Shown here piece after piece: positions 55,997 to 64,000 of a stretch of DNA of 64,000 nucleotides. Position numbers and translations under genes: made by a program. Numbering within the stretch: the first letter of the stretch is position 1; each line of letters starts with the position of its first letter. Source of the DNA: DATFDN01 sp963756495 (lineage in GTDB: Bacteria; Pseudomonadota; Alphaproteobacteria; Acetobacterales; Acetobacteraceae); contig CAVWNS010000002.1 in NCBI GenBank assembly GCA_963756495.1, positions 372,001-436,000 on the forward strand. The letters are read 5' to 3'. The notes beneath the pieces were generated by a model. It was given only the letters and a program-made list of their open reading frames with translations, had not been told where the DNA came from and searched no databases.

Positions 55997-58863
55997 ATGC
56001 CGACGCTGCTCGGGAGGTTTTGGCTCGCCGCGATCATGTTGGTCGCTTGCGCAGGTCCATGCCTTGCGCAAACCACCTCATACAGCGACGTTGTGTACTT
56101 GGACCAGAACTGGTCGCACGAAGAGCGCTTGCAGTATTACTCCACTTCGCAAGGATCGGCGGCTCTCCACTACGGCATCTTCACCGCCCTCGAGCAGGCC
56201 GACGCCCAGGCATTGTTCCGATCAGACGAGAACCTGGCCCGCTACGGCTTCGTCCCGCAGCCTGCCGATCCGACCTACAACCCCGACGGACTGCCGATCG
56301 GCCTCGCCAAGGACGTCGTCGCCGGCGGCCGCTGGAAAGACGAGTGGGCTGGGCTAACCTGTGCCGCCTGCCATAACGGGCAGATCGAGTACAAGGGCAC
56401 CCGGATCCGCATTGCCGGCGGCAACAACGCGAAGCTGGATTTCCCGGCGTTCGTCGGGGGACTCGACGCGGCATTGCAGGCGGCAAATGCCGACCCCGCC
56501 AAGTTTGACCGGATGGCGGCGCGGCTCGGCGCGCGGGATGACGCGGCCCGCGCGGAACTGCGCAGGGAACTCGCGTCGGACGCCGACGGCGTCCATCTAT
56601 ACCGGACGGGGACGGCCCTGACACCGACCGAGGTGGCGCCAGGCCGGGTGGATGCCTTGGCGCTGATCCACAACCAGGTCATGGCGACACAGCTCGGCAT
56701 CGCCGAGAACTGGCGGCCGGCTCATGCGCCGGTGAAGTATTCGTTCGTTTGGAACATCCCTCAGTCAGCTTGGGCGCAATGGAGCGGGACGTTGCCGGAC
56801 CCCATGCTGCGCAACGGAGGCGAGGCGATCGGCGTCTTCGTGAGGTCGGATTTCAGCTCGAGCACGCCTGCCGAGGGCTTGTTCGAAGTCCACGACAGAC
56901 TTCAAAGGCCAGATCGCGATTGAGGAGTTGCTGCGCAGGCTCGCTCCGCCGCAATGGCCGGAGCAAAGTGCTGGGCCACATCGATCGCGCTCGCGCCGCG
57001 GTCGGCAAACAGCTCTTTGCCGAGAATTGCGCGAGCTGCCCATTCGACTTGGCCGCATTGCTGGAGCGAGCCGCGGCTCGAAGGCAAACAATTCATCGAG
57101 AACGGCGATCGTTGCTCAGGCCGTGGTCGGCACCGATCCGACACAGTTCGCCAATCCGCAGTTCGGAACCTTTCCCGATTTCCGGCCGGCGCACTCGGCC
57201 AATTCCTGGCACCGCCGCAGACCGGCGCAGCCTTGGTGCCGTCCGGCGATCTGTTCGGCGTGATCCGCGCGACGTTCTTTACGCGCGAGCTGGACGCGCT
57301 GCGGCTCAGCCCGGAGCAGCGCCTGAGCGCTCACGCCTACAAGCCGCACTATCCCGCGCCGCAGGATCCGGTGCCGGCCGCCTTCGCCTATAAGGCCAAT
57401 CCGGCGGAGAGCATGTGGGCGAACGCGCCCCTACCTGCACAACGGCTCGGTCCCGAATCTGTACGAGTTGCTGCTGCCCGCGGCCGAGCGATCGAAGCGG
57501 TTCTTCCTCGGCCGGGACTTCGACCCGGTGCGCGTCGGCGTGGATACGTCCGGTCGGACCGGCCGTTTTCTGTTCGACACAACGCTGCTCGGCAATTGCA
57601 ATGCGGGGCATTCGTTCGAGACCGGAACCGGCAAAGGGATCATCGGCCGACTGCTGTTGGACGAGGAACGTTGGGTTATCGTCGAATACATGAAGTCGAT
57701 TCCCGAGCAGCCGGCGCAGGTCGCGCCGTTCGGCGGTCCCCCGGCGCCGCTGCGCGCGTGGCGGGACTTCAGCTTCTACCACGTGCGCAATCCCGGAACC
57801 TATGTCGGGGCGCCCACGCAGTGCGCCGATGCGACCGTCGGTCAAGAGACAGTGGGACCGAACGAGCCGGCTCTGATCGACTTCATCCGCAAGATCACGA
57901 TAGACCGGTTGCGCCAGCAATTCCCGCCGGGGGTCCGCCCGGTGCTTCGTGACGCGCATCCGAAGACGCACGGCGTGGTCCCCGCCGAGTTCATCGTGCT
58001 CGACGGACTGCCGGACGCACTGCGCATGGCGTGTTCAAGGCGCCGCGCCGCTTCGACGCGTTGCTGCGCTTCTCCGCCGACGGGACGGAGGTGCGGCCGG
58101 ACACGGAAGCCCAGGCGGCAGGCTTGGCGATCAAGCTGCTGGGCGTGGAAGGCGAAAAGCTGCTGCCCGCGGAAAAGGACGCGGATACGCAGGGTTTCGT
58201 GATGATCAACTTCCCGACGTTCTTCGTGCGCGGCCTCGCGGATTACGAGGCACTGCACGAGGCGCTTGCCGCCGGCAATCAGGAGCCGTTTTTCCGCAAC
58301 AGGCCTGCCGAGGCGGCGGCCGTGCGCGGCATGCGCGAGCAGGATCTGAACAATCCGCTCGCCGGCGCGTATTTCAGCCAGACCCCGTATCGGCTCGGCC
58401 CCAACGCGATCTAGTTCTCGGTCCGCCCGATCGCAAGCGTGTCGAACGCGGCACCGGCCACGCCCGGACCCGACTTCATGCGCGAGGCGCTCGCTCGCAA
58501 CCTCCGCGACGGGGACGTGTATCTCGAGTTCCGCATCCAATTGCAGACCGATCCGGCCATCATGCCGATCGAGGACTCGTTGGAACGATGGGACGAGGCG
58601 CGCGCGCCGTTCCAGCGCGTGGCGCTGATCCACATTCCGCGCCAGACCGCCGACACGCCGACGCGGCGCGCGCTGGCCGAAGCCTTGGCGTTCACGCCTT
58701 GGCACTCATTGCCGGAGCACCGCCCGCTCGGCTCGATCAACCGGCGCGGCTGAGCATCTACGACGAGGTGTCGGAGTTCCGTCGCCAAGCCGACGGCGTC
58801 GCCGCTCAGGACCGACGAAGCTGCCGGAGTAGACCCGCCGGAGAACGTCACGTCGTCGGCTGA
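55997..58863 (+). pseudogene. Dihaem cytochrome peroxidase-catalase-like fusion, multiply broken
   Basis: A once 900-residue exported protein. A signal peptide (ending C-L-A-Q) leads to a cytochrome part with LTCAACHNGQIEYKG (haem motif CAACH). Frame shifts then occur around 56900, 56950, 57040, 57110, 57210 and 57420; the second CxxCH (CASCH) is legible after repair. Later GNCNAGHSFETGTG is recognisable. From about 57950 a catalase-like domain follows (AEFIVLDGLP, then APRRFDALLRFS and FVMINFPTFFVRG), after another slip at 58028. The codon at 58412-58414 is TAG where Lys is expected. A last slip near 58745 precedes IYDEVSEFRRQ. Confidence 0.75.
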
Positions 58864-58970
58864 CGGAGCGCCGTCTGCACTGACGCGGCGATCGCGAACA
58901 GCCGTCGGCCGCCCATCGTCTCGCCCATCAGCACCAGACCGACCGGCGGCTCGCCCGCGAGGTGGGCCCA
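58848..58970 (-). pseudogene. Amidase-like C-terminal remnant
   Basis: About 40 codons on the minus strand reading GEPPVGLVLMGETMGGRRLF and AIAASVQTALRQP, which resembles the end of an amidase-signature enzyme. No upstream part is present. Confidence 0.4.
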
Positions 58971-59030
58971 TGCGTCTGAGCGGTACGGTGGACCTGTCAC
59001 TTAGAGCGATTTCACGCCGACTGCATCCAT

Positions 59031-59085
59031 CACCTCTCCCACAATATGAGAGAGGTCGCGGAGCGGAGCGACGCGGGTGAGGGCC
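59031..59085. repeat. REP-like repeat unit
   Basis: CACCTCTCCCACAATATGAG then AGAGGTCGCGGAGCGGAGCG and GGGTGAGGG resembles the dispersed palindromic units frequent in alphaproteobacteria. CTCTCCCACAATATGAGAGAG folds into a small hairpin. It lies between the decayed peroxidase and the IS110 transposase. Confidence 0.5.
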
Positions 59086-59238
59086 GACGCGGCGGCCGCC
59101 ACGCCGGCCCTGGGCAGGAGAGCCCATTCCGACCGTGGGGGTGAGCCCGTGGGAGAGCGAGGTGCCTGCTGCCCAATCTTCACAACCCGAACGGTTGCAG
59201 GGTCGCCAAGACCGGATCTGCAAGAAACGGATCGGAAG

Positions 59239-60168
59239 ATGGCACAGATGATAGTGTGCGCGGGGATCGATGTCAGCAGGCCGTGGCTTGACGGGGTGCT
59301 CTGGCCGACGCTCAAGCGCCATCGGGTCCGCCGCGACGATGCTGGACTGACAAAGCTTGCTGCCTGGTTGACCGCGCACGAAGGTCGTCCGTGTCGGGCT
59401 GGAGGCCACGGGCGGTATGCGCGGGTCGTGATTGACGCGCTGGAGGCAAGGGAATTCGCGGTCTGCTGCTTCAACGCCCGCAGGTGCGCCGCTTCGCCCA
59501 GGCCAGGGCCGGCTGGCCAAGAATGACACGGCGGACGCGCGTGCTGGCACAGTTCACCGCGGCCATGGTGGAAACCCCGCCGGCCAGCCGCAGGCGCGAG
59601 CTCGACCTGCTGGTCGAACGCCCGACGATCCGCCGCCAGCTGCGCGGATCGATCATCGACTGCGCCACCCAGCTGGAGCGGCTGCGCGATGCCCGGCTGC
59701 GGCGGACGATCGCCGCGCGGCGTGCCGGCTTCGCACGCGATCTGGCGGCGCTTGACGCCAAGCTGGCCAGGTTGGTCGCCGCGCAGGACGACTGGTGCGC
59801 GCTGGAACGCCAGCTGCGCACCGTGCCGGCGTGGGCCGGTGCTGGCGCAGACCCTGATCGCGCTGTTGCCCGAACGCGGCCGGCTGTCACGCCGCGCAAT
59901 CGCCAGCCTGGTCGGGCCTCGCCCGTTCGATGACGACAGCGGCGGGCGGCGCGGCGAACGCCATATCGAGGGCGGTCGCGCGGCGGTGCGCGAGGTGCTG
60001 TACATGGCCACACTGGCGGCCAAACGGCACAACCCGGTGATTGCCGCGTTCGCCAAACGGCTGGCTGGCAAGAAGCCGAAGGTCGTCGTCGCCTGCATGC
60101 GTAAGTTGCTGGTCATCCTCAACGCGATGCTGCGCGAGAGGGCGGACTGGACGCTCGAAGCCGCTTGA
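59239..60168 (+). pseudogene. IS110-family transposase, multiply frameshifted
   Basis: A DEDD transposase. VCAGIDVSRPWLDGVL gives the first Asp and VGLEATGGYARVV the Glu, in different frames. AKNDTADARVLAQFT carries the two later Asp residues. The C-terminal part has APVLAQTLIALLPERG, SRRAIASLVG and GRAAVREVLYMATLAA. Frame slips occur near 59380, 59500 and 59840. It is not functional as read. Confidence 0.75.
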
Positions 60169-60389
60169 GCAGTCCCGCGGAGGCTCCTTGGTTTGATCGA
60201 AGAGCGACCGTTCCTTTGTCCCGACCTGCCACCCGCCAGTCCTCCGCGCGCAAGGGCGGTCAATGATGGCCGCAGGCCACCGCCAGAGGCGGCGCGCAGC
60301 GTCATTGACGGCCCCGAGCACGGCGCATGTTCCGCACAGGTCGATCACCAAAGCCGTAACGAGAAACACGGTTGCTCTCCCGCCCAGGG
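60169..60389. other. Short stretch between IS remnants
   Basis: Some 220 bases joining the IS110 gene to the IS4 remnant. No frame, hairpin or IS end was recognised. It may contain the degraded C-terminus of the IS4 transposase. Confidence 0.35.
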
Positions 60390-61190
60390 CGGCATCCTCA
60401 CGCTGACGCATGACCACGAGGCATGCCGAGACCAGCGTTCGTTCCCGACGATTGGGCCCCTTGCGCGTTCGAGGCACCATCACATCACATTCAGCGGTCT
60501 CGCCCGGCGAAAGCGACGAATAAATCGCTCCCAATCGACTGGCTTCTTCGCCGTTGTGATCAATCTCAGGCTCGACCAGCCAACGCGGACCACAAAATCA
60601 GCGTCGGCGGCAAGCACATGCTGCAATCCACTGGGACGCGCGTAGCCTCTGTCGCCGACTGCAATATCGCCTTTCCGAAAGGCGAATCGCTGAAAACCCT
60701 CACCGCCCTCGTCTCCGGTCAGATCAAAGTCGGTGAACCGTGCTCTCTCCGGGCCGTACGTTGCGTGCAGACGCCAGCTGGTTCCCGTCGCATTCGGATG
60801 GCTGAAGCTACTGCCATCGACGAGACGAAGACGACTTCCGATGCGTGGGAATTCTGTCGACACGCTCTCATTTATAAGTGCACCGGCAATCTCGCCCAAC
60901 CAACCAGAGGCCCTCTGAAGCCTTTTCCGCAGAGCTACGTCGGAGAGCTGGGCGACACCGCTTACACCGGCCCATAATGCGGCCGACCAAAGACTGAGCC
61001 CTCCCGGACCATGCGCGATCGCTAGACGTAGAAGCGCGGCGGCGTCGGGCACGCCACGCCGTCGACGCAACGCGCCGCTCGTCCGTGCTGACCCGTCGAG
61101 GTCCACGAGACCGGATAGGCGGCCGAGAAGCGCCGGCCATTGCTGGTCGAGTTCGGGCGAAGTGAGAGATGCGTCGAGCCTCTCCGCCAA
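60390..61190 (-). pseudogene. IS4-family transposase remnant
   Basis: The minus-strand frame from 61190 has LLRLAIAHGPGGLSLWSAAL and LRLVDGSSFSHPNATGTSWR (first catalytic Asp), then KGDIAVGDRGYARPSGLQHV (second Asp). It shifts frame near 60490 and continues VMVPRTRKGPNRRERTLV before decaying. The final catalytic Glu region is missing, so it is inactive. Confidence 0.72.
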
Positions 61191-61371
61191 GAATCAGAGC
61201 GCTCCGCGCCGTGTCCACCGTTAAGTTCGCGCCTATGGGGCGACGCCCCGCCCTGCGCTTGGGTCAACCCTCCCACGACGCGCTCATGGATCCCGCGAAG
61301 GGCGGGGTAGCGCGGGCCGGACATACGGCCTAGCCTGCCGTGGTCATTGCGTCGGGAACAAGAGGCAGGAC

Positions 61372-62310
61372 ATGGGGGAAACGGACACCGTCATCGGGGA
61401 GTCCAGGGCTGAGGTCGTGCGGGGCGTCCCGGCCAAGAGGCTTGGCTCGGCCTGGCTGGACCGCCAGTTCACGTGGCTTGCCGTGCTGCCGACCACCCTG
61501 CTGATGCTGGTGATCTTTGGCATCCCACTGGTCTTTTCGCTGTATCTCAGCTTCATGGGCTGGAGCATCGACCAGACGCTGTTCGGCGGCCGCTTCGCCG
61601 GCCTGGCGAACTACCAGGATCTGCTCACCGATCCGGATTTCATCGGCAGCCTGACGCTCACGCTCGGCTACACCGTAGCGGTCGTCGCCGCGGAGATGGC
61701 GCTCGGGCTCGGCATCGCGCTGATGCTGAATATCGATCTGCCGCTGATCGGCTTCTTCCGCACCGCCCTCGTCGTGCCCATGATGCTGACGCCGATCGTG
61801 GCCGCCTTCTGCTGGAAGCTGCTGCTCGATCCCGACCATGGCGTGATCGACTACTGGATCGGAAGCCACGTCGTCTGGCTGGGACGGCCCGGCACGGCGC
61901 TGCTGTCGGTGGGGATGGTCAATGTGTGGCAGAACGCGCCCTACGTCGCCATTCTGCTGCTGGCCGGCCTGCGTTCCCTGCCCCACGAACCGCTGGAGGC
62001 GGCGTCGATTGACGGGGCCAGCCGTTTGCAAGCGTTCCGCCATGTCACACTGCCGTTGTTGCAGCCATATCTCGTGGTCGCCCTCCTGCTCCGCACGATC
62101 TTCGAGTTCCGCTCCTTCGACAACGTCTATGTGCTGACCAGCGGCGGCCCGGCGGATGCGACGATGCTGCTGTCGATGTTCACCTATCTGGCCTCATTCG
62201 TCCGCTTCGACCTCAGCCTGGCAGCCGCCGCGTCCTGGATGATGCTGCTGATCTCCTTGCTGCTCTGCTTGCTGTTCATCGCGGTGATACGCCGGCGGGG
62301 CGCGCCATGA
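61372..62310 (+). CDS. Sugar ABC transporter permease 1 (second importer)
   Basis: A 312-residue permease, UgpA/MalF-like. LPTTLLMLVIFGIPLVFSLY is helix 1 and EPLEAASIDGASRLQAFRHV is the EAA-type loop. It is the first gene of an operon and overlaps the next by four bases. The 181 bases upstream contain no clear promoter. Confidence 0.87.
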   Translation: MGETDTVIGESRAEVVRGVPAKRLGSAWLDRQFTWLAVLPTTLLMLVIFGIPLVFSLYLSFMGWSIDQTLFGGRFAGLANYQDLLTDPDFIGSLTLTLGYTVAVVAAEMALGLGIALMLNIDLPLIGFFRTALVVPMMLTPIVAAFCWKLLLDPDHGVIDYWIGSHVVWLGRPGTALLSVGMVNVWQNAPYVAILLLAGLRSLPHEPLEAASIDGASRLQAFRHVTLPLLQPYLVVALLLRTIFEFRSFDNVYVLTSGGPADATMLLSMFTYLASFVRFDLSLAAAASWMMLLISLLLCLLFIAVIRRRGAP

Positions 62311-63164
62311 AGCGTCGCACGGGGTCCGGCCGAAGCCGGCGACGGCGGATGGTCTTCGCGGCGTGCATCTATTCAGGGTTGCTCGCGATGACCGCCGCCT
62401 TTCTGTTTCCCCTGCTCTGGATCGCTGGCCTGTCGCTCAAGACCCGGCTGCAGGTCTTCGCCAATCCGCCGCTATTCATCTGGAGGCCGACGCTGGCGAA
62501 CTACGCCGCCGTGCTGCAAGGGGCCGACTTCCTCCAGGCCTTCGTCAACAGCCTGGTGGTCACGTCCGGAGCGGTGCTGCTCTCGCTCTGCATCGGGGCG
62601 CCGGCGGCTTACGCCATGGCGCGGTTCCCGTTCCGGGGCCGCTCGTTCCTGTTCTTCTCGCTGCTCATCATGCGGATGCTGCCGCCGATCGCCGTGCTGG
62701 TGCCCATGTACGTGCTGTTCAGCAAGCTCGGGCTGACGACCACCCGGCTATCGGTGATCCTGGCGTACACCACCTTCAGCCTGCCGCTGGTGGTCTGGAT
62801 CATGCGCGGCTTCTTCGAGGAGCTGCCCCGCGAGCTGGAAGAGAGCGCCTGGGTCGATGGCGCCAGCCGCTACGCGGCGTTCAGCCTCGTGGTGCTCCCG
62901 CTGATCCGGCCCGGTCTGGTCGCGGCGGCGATCCTCTGTTTGCAGCTCGCCTGGAACGACTTCCTGTTCGCCGCCGTGCTCACCAACAACGCCACGCGAA
63001 CCCTGCCGGTGCTGATGGCCGCCTATTCGGGTGGCGATACCGGCGTCGATTGGGGCGGCATGACGGCGTCCGGCGTGCTAGTGGTGGTGCCGGTGGTGCT
63101 GTTCTCGTTCCTGGCGCAACGGCATCTGGTGGCCGGATTGTCGTCGGGCGCGGTCAAGGGATGA
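62307..63164 (+). CDS. Sugar ABC transporter permease 2 (second importer)
   Basis: A 285-residue permease, UgpE/MalG-like. ATG at 62307 overlaps the previous stop (ATGA). The EAA loop is PRELEESAWVDGASRYAAF, and LLIMRMLPPIAVLVPMYVLF is a membrane segment. The binding-protein gene starts 22 bases later. Confidence 0.87.
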   Translation: MKRRTGSGRSRRRRMVFAACIYSGLLAMTAAFLFPLLWIAGLSLKTRLQVFANPPLFIWRPTLANYAAVLQGADFLQAFVNSLVVTSGAVLLSLCIGAPAAYAMARFPFRGRSFLFFSLLIMRMLPPIAVLVPMYVLFSKLGLTTTRLSVILAYTTFSLPLVVWIMRGFFEELPRELEESAWVDGASRYAAFSLVVLPLIRPGLVAAAILCLQLAWNDFLFAAVLTNNATRTLPVLMAAYSGGDTGVDWGGMTASGVLVVVPVVLFSFLAQRHLVAGLSSGAVKG

Positions 63165-63186
63165 GACAAGCCGTCGGAGGCAGGAC

Positions 63187-64000
63187 ATGAACGTGATCAA
63201 CCCGCCATCGATGCCACGGCGCGCATTCCTGGGCGGCTCGCTCGTCGCCGGGACCGGCCTCGCGGCAGCGCCCTCGCGCCCAGCCCGGGCGCAAGCAAAA
63301 CCGGACAAGCTGGTCTATGTCGGCGACAACGGCCCCTGGCACTGGGTGCTGGTCGAAGAGGTCGCGCCCGCCTTCGAGAAGGCCACCGGGATCAAGATCG
63401 ACTTCACCCTGCTGCCGGTCGATGCCTGGACGGCGCGCCTCAAGGCCGAGCTGAGCTCGGGCGGCAGCGGCATCGACATCGTGCAGTGGTCCGTCTCGAT
63501 GGCGGGCTTCCTGGCCCCCCATATGGAGGATCACGAAAAGCTGCTCGCCGGCGCCGCGTCCCGGCATCCCGATTTCGACTGGGACGATTTCCTGAGCGGC
63601 AGCAAGAAGGCGGCCACGTACGACGGCAGGCTCATCGGCATCCCCTATCGCGTGACGACCGGGATTCTGCACTATCAGAAGGCACTGCTGGAGCAGGCCG
63701 GCTTCGCGCATCCGCCCGGCACCTATGCGGAGTTCCAGAACGCCGCCGTGGCGCTGACCAATCAAGGCGCACCGAACCGCTATGGATTCGGCATCTTCGG
63801 CCGGCAAGGCCCGGCCATCTTCGTGGGCTTCGTCCCCTGGCTCTATTCCTCGGGCGGGCGCCTGCTCGATTTCAACACCGGCGAGATCTTCATCAACGAC
63901 GAGAAGGGGGTCGCGGCGCTGCAATACTATGCCGACCTGGTGACCAAGTACCAAGGTCACCCCGCCCGAGGCCATGACATGGGAGTTTGACGACATCGTC
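63187..64000 (+). CDS. Sugar ABC substrate-binding protein, partial and frameshifted
   Basis: The 5' 270 codons of a solute-binding protein. A Tat-like signal has PRRAFLGGSLVAG and ends A-R-A-Q. The mature part reads KLVYVGDNGPWHWVLVEEVA and TGIKIDFTLLPVDAWTARLK, a CUT1-type fold. A stop appears at 63990, but CCAAGG at 63951-63956 has an extra A; repair gives KYQVTPPEAMTWEFDDIV and the gene runs off the window. The ATPase is presumably beyond it. Confidence 0.82.

Overview
The window is GC-rich bacterial chromosome of an alphaproteobacterium. A Rhodospirillales or Acetobacteraceae-like background is my best guess. The pointers are the clpS/clpA pair, a phasin, a SPOR-tailed D-Ala-D-Ala carboxypeptidase, hisI/lpxB, secDF, a TPP-riboswitch thiC and D-tartrate dehydratase. 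There is no rRNA or marker that would fix the taxon. I saw no rRNA, tRNA, CRISPR array or replication origin.

Layout. 0.2-10 kb is an envelope-related block: a lipoprotein, an outer-membrane channel-like protein, an araC-pqiB-pqiC-pqiA operon, two more AraC-type regulators and an exported Pro/Tyr-rich protein. A 16-bp motif recurs in its intergenic spaces. 10-15.3 kb is housekeeping: clpA, clpS, phasin and dacC. 15.5-19.1 kb is a minus-strand operon (Fur-like regulator, cupin, class III CoA transferase, enolase-superfamily enzyme), divergent from hisI-lpxB. 20.7-25 kb holds a Gfo/Idh oxidoreductase, secD, secF and a PhnZ-like HD protein. 25.2-28.7 kb is a minus-strand operon of two glycosyltransferases and tarD, divergent from an argE-like deacylase and an M14 deacylase.

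31-43.3 kb is an accessory region built from fragments. It holds a decayed nuclease/helicase-like pair cut by an IS701-type element, vapBC, a LysR gene, an epimerase cut by an IS3 element, a benzoylformate decarboxylase 3' end, an MBL-fold protein, a 100-bp MITE-like element, an MFS transporter, an IS630 element, an EamA fragment and an ISAs1 element. 43.3-52 kb returns to metabolism: riboswitch-thiC, a SirB1-like protein, a 3-oxoacid CoA-transferase pair and a complete sugar-type ABC importer. 52-61.2 kb has a phosphoesterase, a His-rich exported peptide, a broken phosphotransacetylase, a multi-lesion dihaem peroxidase/catalase-like pseudogene and IS5, IS110 and IS4 remnants. 61.3-64 kb starts a second sugar-type ABC importer and runs off the end.

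One caution applies throughout. At least fourteen open frames are broken by a 1-, 2- or 4-base indel, including clpA and secF, which are normally kept intact. I read many of these as assembly or sequencing errors. The peroxidase/catalase gene and the IS-cut fragments look like real decay, because they carry a stop codon, several lesions or clear junctions. Coordinates for broken genes cover the whole restored frame.
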